A stretch of DNA of 14,334 nt from Verrucomicrobiota bacterium (lineage in GTDB: Bacteria > Verrucomicrobiota > Verrucomicrobiia > Limisphaerales > AV2): contig QHPA01000317.1 of NCBI GenBank assembly GCA_003218935.1, forward strand, positions 1 to 14,334, read 5' to 3'. The number at the start of each line of letters is the position of its first letter. The stretch's first letter is position 1. Shown here in pieces: positions 1 through 5,705 of the stretch. Under the pieces are notes generated by a model. The model made no database searches. It was not told the origin of the DNA and was given only the letters and a program-made list of their open reading frames with translations. The position numbers and the translations under genes are program-made.

Positions 1-132
1 CACGGCTTTGCCAAGAGGCGAAATCACATGACCCACGAGAGCCGGCCTGGTCGGCACCTGCGCATGGACGGCGAAAGCTACGGTTGCCAACGCAAGCACC
101 ACAATGAACCCTTTCACAAAATATGAAGGCAT
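1..132 (-). CDS. Secreted protein, N-terminal fragment (runs off the window)
   Basis: Reading the minus strand from the ATG at 132 gives 44 open codons that leave the window at base 1. Residues 1-24 form a convincing signal peptide: a short N-region with one Lys (MPSYFVKG), a hydrophobic core (FIVVLALATVAFAV) and an Ala-x-Ala-like cleavage site (HAQ). The mature part begins QVPTRPALVGHVISPLGKAV. The G-x-V-x-x-x-x-G-K-x-V pattern resembles the first strand of a carboxypeptidase-regulatory-like (transthyretin-fold) domain, which is common at the N-terminus of exported proteins. That domain call is an inference from about 12 residues. The product is probably exported to the periplasm or cell surface. 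No strong Shine-Dalgarno is visible before the ATG. Confidence 0.6.
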   Translation of the reverse strand, partial: MPSYFVKGFIVVLALATVAFAVHAQVPTRPALVGHVISPLGKAV

Positions 133-376
133 GGAACGGGAGCAGTTATCTGCCGATCCTGAATGATGCTATCGCGCAATGAGGAGAAGCTTGTCAAAGA
201 ATTGTAAAAACTCTCTCAAGGGGTCGTTGGTTTTTTCAAGCCGAAGCCGATTCGGAGTTCAACACCAGCGTGCGGTTCACGTCCCACGTTGCGCCAATGG
301 TGGCCATCCGCAAGGACCGCGGCACGGGCGGCCCAGCGCGCCCGACCTGACGGATGGAGAATGGTTTTGACGCTCG
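133..376. other. Gene-free stretch upstream of the secreted protein gene
   Basis: No convincing gene is seen here. The short open frames on both strands have repeat-like, arginine-rich translations and no recognisable motif. The stretch should contain the promoter of the minus-strand gene that starts at 132, but no clear -35/-10 pair could be assigned. The part from about 235 to 376 runs straight into the palindromic repeat at 377 and may belong to the same dispersed element. Confidence 0.4.
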
Positions 377-527
377 CCCTCATCCCGGCCTTCTCCCCCG
401 GGGAGAAGGAGAATCGTTCGCCGCGTTTTTGGAATGTCGTGTGGCGGAGATGGCAGGAACGTCGTCGAGCAAACGGAAGACGGACGATGGCGACTCCCTC
501 TCCTTGGGGAGAGGGCCGGGGTGAGGG
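377..527. repeat. MITE-like element with 22-nt terminal inverted repeats
   Basis: The left end at 377-398 (starts CCCTCATCCCGGCC) and the right end at 506-527 (ends GGCCGGGGTGAGGG) are imperfect reverse complements over about 22 nt. Each end is also a small palindrome on its own (CTCCCCC/GGGGAG around 393-406, and CTCTCC/GGAGAG around 498-513). The spacing gives a non-coding unit of about 150 bp. Elements with these CCCTCA...TGAGGG ends are widespread in intergenic DNA of many GC-rich bacteria. No transposase is present, so it would be non-autonomous. Open frames through this unit are not genes. Confidence 0.65.
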
Positions 528-568
528 AGGTCGTGAAAACAAATTTGGCGGCTCAGGAGAACGGTTAT

Positions 569-602
569 GATTCTGCCGGACCGCGACTGTGTCCGCAGGA
601 CC
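569..602 (+). repeat. Dispersed direct repeat, copy A (34 nt)
   Basis: This 34-nt unit starts GATTCTGCC and contains CGCGACTGTGTCC and AGGACC. It matches positions 2398-2431 at 30 of 34 bases in the same orientation. It lies about 45 nt upstream of the antitoxin-like gene. Its function is unknown; it looks like part of a dispersed intergenic repeat family. Confidence 0.6.
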
Positions 603-646
603 GATAATTCGTTTGAACGAAGCGACTTTTCCGGTATGGTTTCGCC

Positions 647-856
647 ATGACCGCGAAGGGCGTCATTGAACAGATCAAGCACCTGCCGCCCAGCGAACAA
701 TCGCGTGTGATTCAATTTGCCGTTGAACTCGCGCGTACCCGGCAGCTCGCCGGAGACGAATTGTCCGCGCTCGCGCGGCGCATGGTTGAATCCGACGATC
801 CCGCCGAAGTTGAAAAACTGAAATCCGCCCTGACGCACGGCTTCTACGGCAATTAA
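647..856 (+). CDS. Small antitoxin-like protein (69 aa)
   Basis: A 69-residue, charged, soluble protein beginning MTAKGVIEQIKHLPPSEQ. The N-terminal pattern (I-E-Q-I-K-x-L-P-x-x-E-Q-x-R-V-I-x-F) is typical of small helical antitoxin-like proteins in which a short helix, LPP turn and second helix form the dimerisation or DNA-binding part. The C-terminal half is a second charged helical region (DDPAEVEKLKSAL). The stop at 854-856 is followed after only 3 nt by the ATG of the broken gene at 860, so the two were probably one transcript. Two tightly linked tiny genes fit a toxin-antitoxin-like pair, but I do not recognise a named family and the partner's activity is unknown. No strong ribosome binding site is visible before the ATG. 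Confidence 0.65.
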   Translation: MTAKGVIEQIKHLPPSEQSRVIQFAVELARTRQLAGDELSALARRMVESDDPAEVEKLKSALTHGFYGN

Positions 857-859
857 GCC

Positions 860-1080
860 ATGCCCCGTATCCAGCGCAGCAACCTGCCGCGGGCCTTGTT
901 TGCGCATCTGCTCGACCGCATCAAAACCCGCAACATTTCCGCCGACCAACTACCAAGCCGGAAGTTCCCGAAGGAAAATGGTTCAAGAAATTTTCCGGTA
1001 TGACTGTTTGCGCGGGCGAACTGATAATACTCGATCCAAATCGAATGGTGCGTGTGAATTCCAAGTGGCTGACAGCCTGA
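860..1080 (+). pseudogene. Frameshifted small gene, partner of the antitoxin-like gene
   Basis: The ATG at 860 opens a frame that begins MPRIQRSNLPRALFAHLLDR and continues IKTRNISADQL, then stops at 1001-1003 after 47 codons. From about 955 a different frame reads KPEVPEGKWFKKFSGMTVCAGELI and stays open to the TGA at 1078-1080. From memory, small bacterial proteins join these halves as LP-x-x-L-x-x-H-L-L-x-R-x-x-x-R-x-I-S-x-x-Q-L, then about ten residues ending in a W-L-D-T-like motif, then P-x-G-x-W-(F/Y)-K-x-F. Here the linker is gone and the frame changes, consistent with a deletion of about 28-31 nt near 950-955. The sequence after GELI no longer looks family-like. The activity of the intact family is not known to me; a toxin role is only suggested by the 3-nt spacing from 856. 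Confidence 0.6.
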
Positions 1081-1123
1081 TCGGCGAAGAGGCGCTGCAG
1101 TCGAACGGAAGATCCAAAATCAA

Positions 1124-2135
1124 ATGCCGGACAATGATAAAGACAATTCACTGGGCGTCTGCATGGACCTGGCACTCGAACAGTCGGCGGCCTTTGATGT
1201 CGCCGTGAGGGAACTTGTCGACGCTTTGGCACGATTGGGCATTGACTTCGCAGCGGGCCCGACCGGACGCGTGCTGGAGCGCGGTTTCGAAGTGGGCCGC
1301 GTGATCTCGTGGAAACCGGGCGAACGAATCCTGATGCAATGGCGTCCGGCCGACTGGCTGCCTGAAGAAGTCACGGAGATCGAATTGCTTTTCGAGAAGC
1401 GCGACGGCGGCACGCGCGTGACGCTGAAGCATCGCGGATGGGATCGCCTGATCAAGGAGCCTGATGAACTGGTGGGTTGGTTCGCCAGCGAAGTGGCTGC
1501 GCCCATTCTGCGGGTGCTGGCGCCCGACGGATTTGGAGATTGGATGACCGACCGCAGGGCGCGCCGGCCTTCCGGCTCGCAAGCGCGCTCCGTTTATCGC
1601 GACCCGCTCTTTCACTACCCAAACTTCCGGGTCATCCTCGCGGAGTTGGCATTGACGCGCGAGGACTACCTATTGGAAGTGGGTTGTGGCGGCGGCGCGC
1701 TTCTGAAACCAGGAGATCAATCGCGACGCGGTCGCCGAAGGCCGACTTCAGGTCCGGCAATCCAGCGCCGATCGTTTGCCGTTCGCGGATGGCACGTTCA
1801 CTTGCGCGGTCATGACTGGTGTGTTGGGTTTTCTTCCAGAGCCGTTGGCCGCCTTCCGCGAAATCCGCCGTGTGCTTCGTCTAAATGGCCGATTCGTTGC
1901 CCTGGGAAGCGATTCCAGGTTGAAGGGAACCCCTGCCGCCCCCGAGCCAATGGCTTCCCGGCTGCGCTTTTACGAAGATGCAGAACTCGAATGTCTGGCG
2001 CGCGATGCGGGTTTCGAGGAAGCACGCGTGGTGCAGCGAGAGCTTGGGCAATTTGCCCGGGAAGCGGGCGTGCCGCAGCAATGCCTCGCGCTCTTTGACG
2101 GAGCCACGGGATTCCTCCTTGCGCGGAGACGCTGA
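1124..2135 (+). pseudogene. SRPBCC (AHSA1-like) + class I methyltransferase fusion, frameshifted
   Basis: The first part, from ATG 1124 or 1163, reads in one frame to about 1708. It contains an SRPBCC/AHSA1-type ligand-binding domain (GRVISWKPGERILMQWRPADW, then GGTRVTLKHRGW), a linker, and the start of a SAM-methyltransferase fold with motif I (LLEVGCGGGALL). From about 1710 the protein continues in another frame: EINRDAVAEGRLQVRQSSADRLPFADG, then a motif IV/V-like stretch (MTGVLGFLPEPLAAFREIRRVLRLNGRFV) to the stop at 2133-2135. The piece between motif I and EINRD, which should hold the acidic ribose-binding residue of motif II, is absent. A deletion (length 3n+2, roughly 60-75 nt) at about 1706-1713 explains both the loss and the frame change. 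An intact relative might methylate a small molecule bound by the SRPBCC part, but the substrate is unknown. This copy cannot make a working methyltransferase. Confidence 0.75.
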
Positions 2136-2214
2136 GCGTCAAACGTTGCGCGGCGAGAGAAACGTTCTCCTCATCGGCCACGCCGATAAAATAGCGGAGA
2201 TGGCGCAGTTCCAT
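2131..2214 (-). pseudogene. 5' stub of a LysR-family regulator gene
   Basis: From the ATG at 2214 on the minus strand the first 28 codons read MELRHLRYFIGVADEENVSL and continue AAQRLTLS. This is the classic LysR start: M-E-L-R-H-L-R-Y-F-x-x-V-A, then the first helix of the winged HTH with A-A-x-R-L. The recognition helix (normally S-Q-P-A-L-S-x-Q-I) and everything after it are missing: from 2130 the frame runs antisense into the end of the methyltransferase gene. LysR proteins are usually about 300 residues, so this is a truncated remnant. It overlaps the methyltransferase stop by a few bases, so the junction marks a deletion or rearrangement breakpoint. Confidence 0.75.
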
Positions 2215-2241
2215 GTGCCAACCAGCATACCCCGTGGTTTG

Positions 2242-2349
2242 CTTCGGGCAATCCCGAAGGCGATTGTGTCGTTCAGCCCGGCGTTGCTCGATGAAATCGG
2301 GCTACGCTGGGTGCCGAATCACGAATTGAGATCAACCCTGAAGGGGTTG
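2242..2349. repeat. REP-like palindromic intergenic repeat
   Basis: Three small hairpins lie in a row in an otherwise gene-free stretch (2215-2527). The first is CTTCGGG/CCCGAAG (2242-2248 with 2253-2259, loop CAAT). The second is AGCCCG/CGGGCT (2275-2280 with 2298-2303). The third is CAACCC/GGGTTG (2333-2338 with 2344-2349). Read on the minus strand, the order CCCTTCAGGG, ATTCGTGAT, CCCAG, GGGCT matches the order of blocks in the repeat at 3585-3660, so the two are probably diverged members of one family in opposite orientation. No coding potential is visible here. Confidence 0.5.
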
Positions 2350-2397
2350 AACTCATGCGCGCGAAATGGTGAGGCAACTCAGACGGAATTTCGTTAG

Positions 2398-2431
2398 GAT
2401 TCTGCCAGAGCGCGACTGTGTCCAGAGGACC
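2398..2431 (+). repeat. Dispersed direct repeat, copy B (34 nt)
   Basis: Matches copy A at 569-602 at 30 of 34 bases in the same orientation, with four substitutions and no gaps. Together the copies bracket the antitoxin-like gene, the two broken genes and the lysR stub (about 1.8 kb). Confidence 0.6.
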
Positions 2432-2527
2432 AGACGCAACGCGTGGATAGTGGAAGCTGGTTAGAAGATCTCAGACGGCTTGCTTAGGGACTTAACAAAT
2501 GTATCTTTGAGACCAACCGAACGAAGT

Positions 2528-2773
2528 ATGGAAACTCTCGTTAAGATAATCCTGACTGCGATTTTTACGTTCACGTTTGCAATCTGCTTGTATTGGACAT
2601 GGTCAAGCCAAATTGACGTAAAGCGCACGTTCTCACAATTCTTTGAAAAAAGGACTGACGGTCATCACTGTTGGAATATTTATGCTGTCGTGCGTCGCTT
2701 GCAAGAACATGGAAGAGAGTGCACTTCCTCAAGCTGTGGAGATCCAGAAATGGCGCGTCGTTCGGATTACTAG
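2528..2773 (+). CDS. Possible small membrane protein (doubtful)
   Basis: From the ATG at 2528 the frame gives METLVKIILTAIFTFTFAIC, which continues LYWTWSSQIDVKRTFSQFFEKR. Residues 4-23 form a good hydrophobic membrane helix, followed by a polar charged segment. After about residue 41 the sequence becomes cysteine- and histidine-rich and overlaps the start of the protease gene (2643), so the tail is unlikely to be real. It may be a short membrane protein whose original stop near 2650 was lost by a frameshift in the A6 run at 2646-2651, or chance. I do not recognise it. Confidence 0.25.
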   Translation: METLVKIILTAIFTFTFAICLYWTWSSQIDVKRTFSQFFEKRTDGHHCWNIYAVVRRLQEHGRECTSSSCGDPEMARRSDY

Positions 2774-3365
2774 AGAACGGCAAGGACAGTTCACATTTCT
2801 TGGAACGGGACTCATAATCGTGAGAGACAAAAGACCGTTTGTTGTAACGAATGATCACGTCGCACGAAAGGCGAGAGCTCCGAACGAGGCAACAAGTATA
2901 TGCATCGCATTCAATACGAATGCGTACCCAGCACGTGTAATCGGCAGCGATTCGGCACATGATCTTGCTTTACTTGAGTTGTCACCGGACTTTGAGATCG
3001 ATGGCTAAACTGGAGAAACCGTTGGTGAAGTTGGGCTGGGAACTGTAGTTTTCACGTTGAGTTTCGACGATTCACACAGTGCGGCATCAGACTTGATTAG
3101 CTCCAAGGGCAGGGTCGTGCTCGCGGCACCATTCGTGGCAGGAAAGAATATGTTCATTAGGTCAGGTGTTTACCCCGGCGAAACGGCGAAGGGTTTCGTG
3201 ATCAGTGGCGTCAACTGCACAAGTGGTTCAAGCGGAAGCCCCGTGTTCGACAAACATGGCAACATTCTGGGCTATTTGAAGGGCCGAACAGACGATGGTC
3301 AGTGTATTGCGATTTCACTCGAAAGAGCGCTTCAGTTAATTTCGCAAGCAAAGACGAAGAAATAA
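2643..3365 (+). pseudogene. Trypsin-like serine protease, lipoprotein type, interrupted by one in-frame stop
   Basis: A TTG start at 2643 gives a short basic N-terminus (MKKG), a hydrophobic core and cysteines in a lipobox-like setting (FMLSCVAC), so export as a lipoprotein or secreted protein is likely. The chymotrypsin/trypsin-like fold follows with all three catalytic residues visible: His72 in VVTNDHVA, Asp107 in SAHDLALLEL and Ser199 in SGSSGSPVFD. A TAA at 3006-3008 (codon 122) interrupts the frame between Asp and Ser. The same frame continues without shift through GLGTVVFTLSFDD to the true end at 3363-3365. A single point mutation therefore explains the break. Without it the product would be about 240 aa, usual for a small trypsin-like peptidase. 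The ATG at 2682 is an alternative start but would remove the signal peptide. The region is less GC-rich than its neighbours, hinting at separate origin. The substrate is unknown. Confidence 0.8.
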
Positions 3366-3755
3366 GTTCGCTCGCGAGATCACGCAAACCACTTTTGGAC
3401 TCGGTGTCTTAGTTAGATCTGCTTCTGGGTCAACTAATGACGCCTACTCAGGGATCAGGCTTCCTGTAAGGTTTCCGCTCCCACCCGGACGAACTCCCAT
3501 CATGAACGAGCATTCCTCTTGATCATCATTACCGGCACCAATGCGAACGGAGGAGCGTTGTTGCATTGGCTCACACCGTTTCTGTCGCCCTTTCAGGGCT
3601 CGAATTCTTTTTTTGATTCGTGATCCCAGGGCAACGCTGCGCTTGCCCTGGGCTATCATCTGTCGGTGCTACAACCAAAGACATTTCCCTTTGTCTGGCC
3701 ATTTGCGCTTCCACACATTACGCTTTACGAATAACGCATCGAGCATAACGCGCTT
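3366..3755. other. Gene-free stretch between the protease remnant and the HIT gene
   Basis: No credible gene is seen. Its main content is the palindromic repeat at about 3585-3660. The AT-rich 3700-3755 just before the HIT gene probably holds that gene's promoter, although no clear -35/-10 pair can be assigned. Confidence 0.4.
3585..3660. repeat. REP-like palindromic repeat with a perfect 10-bp stem
   Basis: The core is CCCAGGGCAA (3625-3634), an 8-nt loop, then TTGCCCTGGG (3643-3652), a perfect 10-bp inverted repeat. Upstream is a smaller hairpin, GCCCTTTCAGGGC. The block order (CCCTTTCAGGGCT, ATTCGTGAT, CCCAGG, GGGCT) is shared with the repeat at 2242-2349 read on the other strand. REP-like elements of this type are usual in intergenic DNA of Verrucomicrobia and Planctomycetes. 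The stem could also act as a transcription barrier. Confidence 0.6.
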
Positions 3756-4100
3756 ATGAGCAAAACCATCTTCGAAAAAATCATCGCTCGCGAGATTCCG
3801 TCCGACATCATTTACGAAGACGACCTGGTCGTCGCTTTTCGCGACATCAAACCCCAGGCCCCGACACACGTCCTGCTTGTCCCGCGAAAGCCCGTCCCTC
3901 GCATCGCCGAAGCCGCCGCGGAGGACCATCGCTTGCTCGGGCATCTGCTCCTGAAAGCTGCTGAAGTGGCGGCGAAACTGGGTTTGAAACCGAACGGCTA
4001 CCGGCTGGTGATCAACAACGGGCCGGATGGCGGGGAATCCGTCCCCCATCTGCACTGCCACATCCTCGGCGGTCGTCACCTGGGCTGGCCGCCGGGATAG
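3756..4100 (+). CDS. HIT-family (HINT-type) nucleotide hydrolase
   Basis: A complete 114-aa member of the histidine-triad superfamily, Hint branch. These cytoplasmic enzymes hydrolyse purine nucleoside phosphoramidates and aminoacyl-adenylates. The N-terminus (TIFEKIIAREIPSDIIYEDD) and central FRDIKPQAPTHVLLVPRKP are typical. The active-site triad His98-x-His100-x-His102 is in the motif PHLHCHILGGR, and the tail ends in WPPG as in most bacterial Hint proteins. Length and motifs show no loss, in contrast to several other genes in this window. The ATG at 3756 places the start where family members begin. The gene stands alone on the plus strand and faces the minus-strand aminotransferase group, so it is probably monocistronic. 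Confidence 0.95.
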   Translation: MSKTIFEKIIAREIPSDIIYEDDLVVAFRDIKPQAPTHVLLVPRKPVPRIAEAAAEDHRLLGHLLLKAAEVAAKLGLKPNGYRLVINNGPDGGESVPHLHCHILGGRHLGWPPG

Positions 4101-4120
4101 CCGTATCTGTTGAGTCCAAG

Positions 4121-4272
4121 GTAGGACAGGCGTCTCGCCTGTCCCGCTCGGACGCCAGCCCGAGCGGGCAAATCCGAATATCCCGGCCGATCACTTTTAA
4201 GTGATGCCCGCCGACATCGCTCGATCCAACCAGACCAGTTGCCTTGCTGGGCAGGCGGGACGCCTGCCCTAC
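4121..4272. repeat. MITE-like element with ~24-nt terminal inverted repeats
   Basis: The left end at 4121-4144 begins GTAGGACAGGCG and the right end, about 4249-4272, closes with CGCCTGCCCTAC. The two ends match as reverse complements at about 21 of 24 positions. Each end is a perfect hairpin: GGACAGGCG/CGCCTGTCC (4124-4132, 4136-4144) and GGGCAGGCG/CGCCTGCCC (4249-4257, 4261-4269). Inside are two more stems, CCGCTCGG/CCGAGCGG near 4144-4166 and ATCACTT/AAGTGAT near 4191-4206. It sits between the convergent HIT gene and small ORF and may double as a two-way terminator. Confidence 0.6.
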
Positions 4273-4273
4273 T

Positions 4274-4399
4274 CTACGGCTGTCGCGCATTCGCCGCCTG
4301 CCAAAGCATCCAGGTTATCTCCTCGTAAAACGCGTTCTTGCTCGGATAATCGAAAATCCTGCGCTGCAGGATCGCGAATCGATTGGCCGCGTCGGTCAT
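4274..4399 (-). CDS. 41-aa ORF coupled to the aminotransferase gene
   Basis: The ATG at 4399-4397 overlaps the TGA of the aminotransferase (4398-4396) in the four bases ATGA, a classic arrangement for translational coupling. The product begins MTDAANRFAILQRRIFDYPS and continues KNAFYEEITWMLWQAANARQ. It is compact and mixed-charge, with an aromatic-rich amphipathic second half and no membrane segment or signal. I do not recognise a family. Its stop lies right against the right end of the repeat at 4121-4272, so the gene may have been shortened by that insertion. The overlap and the protein-like composition argue that it is real, but it could be chance. Confidence 0.45.
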   Translation of the reverse strand: MTDAANRFAILQRRIFDYPSKNAFYEEITWMLWQAANARQP

Positions 4400-5658
4400 A
4401 AAAGTTCGCGCAGCGTCGCGCCGAGCCGCGCGATGCCCGCGCGAATGTCGGCTTCGGTCGCGCTGCCGAAACTGATGCGCATCTCGTGGTTCGGCTTGCG
4501 CCGCGTCGGATCGTCGGCGTAACACAGCTCGCCCGGCACATATAAAACTCCGTGCCTGAGCGCGCTTTGAAACAGCTTCGACTTGAGACCCGATTTCACC
4601 GATCCGGGCAGGCGCGCCCAAACGTAAAGCCCGCCGCGCGGCTCCTCCCAGAGAACGTCCGCCGGGAAATGCTCGCGCATGGCCTTCACCATCGCGACGG
4701 CCTTGCGCGCATAACGGTGCCGCAGCGCCGACAAATGTTTTTCATACCGGCATGACGCCAGCGCGCGACTCAACAACTGTTGCAGCAGATTCGACGTGCC
4801 GAAATCGTGGTTGGCTTTGACGCGCACCACCGCGTCCAGCAGCGGCTCCGGCAAAATGCCGAAGCCCACGCGCGCCCCGGTCGCAAACGGCTTGCTGTAA
4901 GTGCCGGCGTAAATCACCCGTTCACCAGCGCCGTTTGCCGCGAGCGCCGACGGCACATCGTCCCCGGCGAAACGCAGCTCGCGATATGCTGCGTCTTCGA
5001 GCAGATAGATCGGATGCCCGGCGGCCCGTTCAAACTGTTTCAACATTTTCAGCGCCTCGACTTTCTTGACAAAGCTCGTCGTGATGCCGGTCGGGTTCTG
5101 GTAATAACTGACAAGAAAGAGCATTTTGACACGCTGCAACTCGCCGCTTCGTTGGAGCAACTTCAGCGTTTGTTCCAAATGGGCCAAATCAATTCCATCC
5201 CCCGCGAGACGAACGCCGCGACACAGCAAACCGTGGCTTTGCACGATGCTGAGATAGACGAAATAGGTCGGGTCCTCCACCAGGACGACGTCGCCGGGGT
5301 CGCACAGGCACTCGGTCAACATGTAAAGAAGTTGTTGCGAGCCGCTCGTGATGACTGCGCGTTCCGCTGAATAGATTTCCTTCGACTCGCGAGGACTGGG
5401 TCCCACCCGGGCCCTGACCGTTGACGCTCTCCTCCGGTCGATCAGGGACGCGGTGGAGCGCGTCCCTCCCGACGAATCCAATTGCCACAACCGGTCCGTC
5501 GTCAAACGCCGCAACTGCGGGTCGCCAACCGTCGTGCCGTATTGCAGCGCCATCCGACCGGTCATCAAGGACGGATGGTCGAGCGGCAGTTTCATCAGCC
5601 ACGAAATCGGCGGCGCTTGAGTGCGCCGGCCCATTTTTGAAAAGGCGGATGTTTTCAT
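4396..5658 (-). CDS. PLP-dependent aminotransferase (fold type I, LysN/ARO8-like), with an internal gap and an insertion
   Basis: A 420-aa class I/II aminotransferase of the type found as 2-aminoadipate or aromatic aminotransferases and as the C-terminal part of MocR regulators; no HTH is present. Visible motifs are ITSGSQQLLYMLTE (phosphate-binding turn, 103-116), DPTYF (129-133), YYQNPTG (Asn188), LLEDAAY (Asp222), YAGTYSKPFATGARVGF (Schiff-base Lys256) and EMRISFG near the end. Two oddities occur near the N-terminus. Between HPSLM and TGRMALQYG (residues 32-33) the usual stretch with S-L-A-x-G and F/L-P-V, about 33 residues, is missing in frame. Residues 62-94 are an extra Arg/Ser-rich segment encoded by a palindromic repeat (5444-5467). 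Loss of the substrate-binding N-terminal arm may inactivate the enzyme. It lies 47 nt downstream of the hydrolase gene, probably in one operon, and is followed by the ATGA-coupled small ORF. Confidence 0.8.
   Translation of the reverse strand: MKTSAFSKMGRRTQAPPISWLMKLPLDHPSLMTGRMALQYGTTVGDPQLRRLTTDRLWQLDSSGGTRSTASLIDRRRASTVRARVGPSPRESKEIYSAERAVITSGSQQLLYMLTECLCDPGDVVLVEDPTYFVYLSIVQSHGLLCRGVRLAGDGIDLAHLEQTLKLLQRSGELQRVKMLFLVSYYQNPTGITTSFVKKVEALKMLKQFERAAGHPIYLLEDAAYRELRFAGDDVPSALAANGAGERVIYAGTYSKPFATGARVGFGILPEPLLDAVVRVKANHDFGTSNLLQQLLSRALASCRYEKHLSALRHRYARKAVAMVKAMREHFPADVLWEEPRGGLYVWARLPGSVKSGLKSKLFQSALRHGVLYVPGELCYADDPTRRKPNHEMRISFGSATEADIRAGIARLGATLRELL
5444..5467. repeat. Palindromic repeat inside the aminotransferase gene
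   Basis: AGGGACGCG (5444-5452), a 6-nt loop, then CGCGTCCCT (5459-5467) form a perfect 9-bp stem. It resembles the intergenic hairpin at 8223-8245 (AGGGACGGCG/CGCCGTCCCT). In the minus-strand reading frame it encodes residues 64-72 (GGTRSTASL) of the aminotransferase, in a segment that family members do not have. Confidence 0.7.
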
Positions 5659-5705
5659 TTCCGGTGTCAGGCAGCGTAAGGGATGGAAACGGAGTTTTCC
5701 ATCTG

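Noticed and set aside
377..527. CRISPR-like array or protein-coding gene in the GC-rich repeat
   Set aside because: There are only two inverted ends and no regularly spaced direct repeats; the translations are repeat-derived.
3006..3008. Stop-codon recoding in the protease gene
   Set aside because: TAA is not a selenocysteine or pyrrolysine codon and nothing nearby suggests readthrough; a simple nonsense mutation is more likely.
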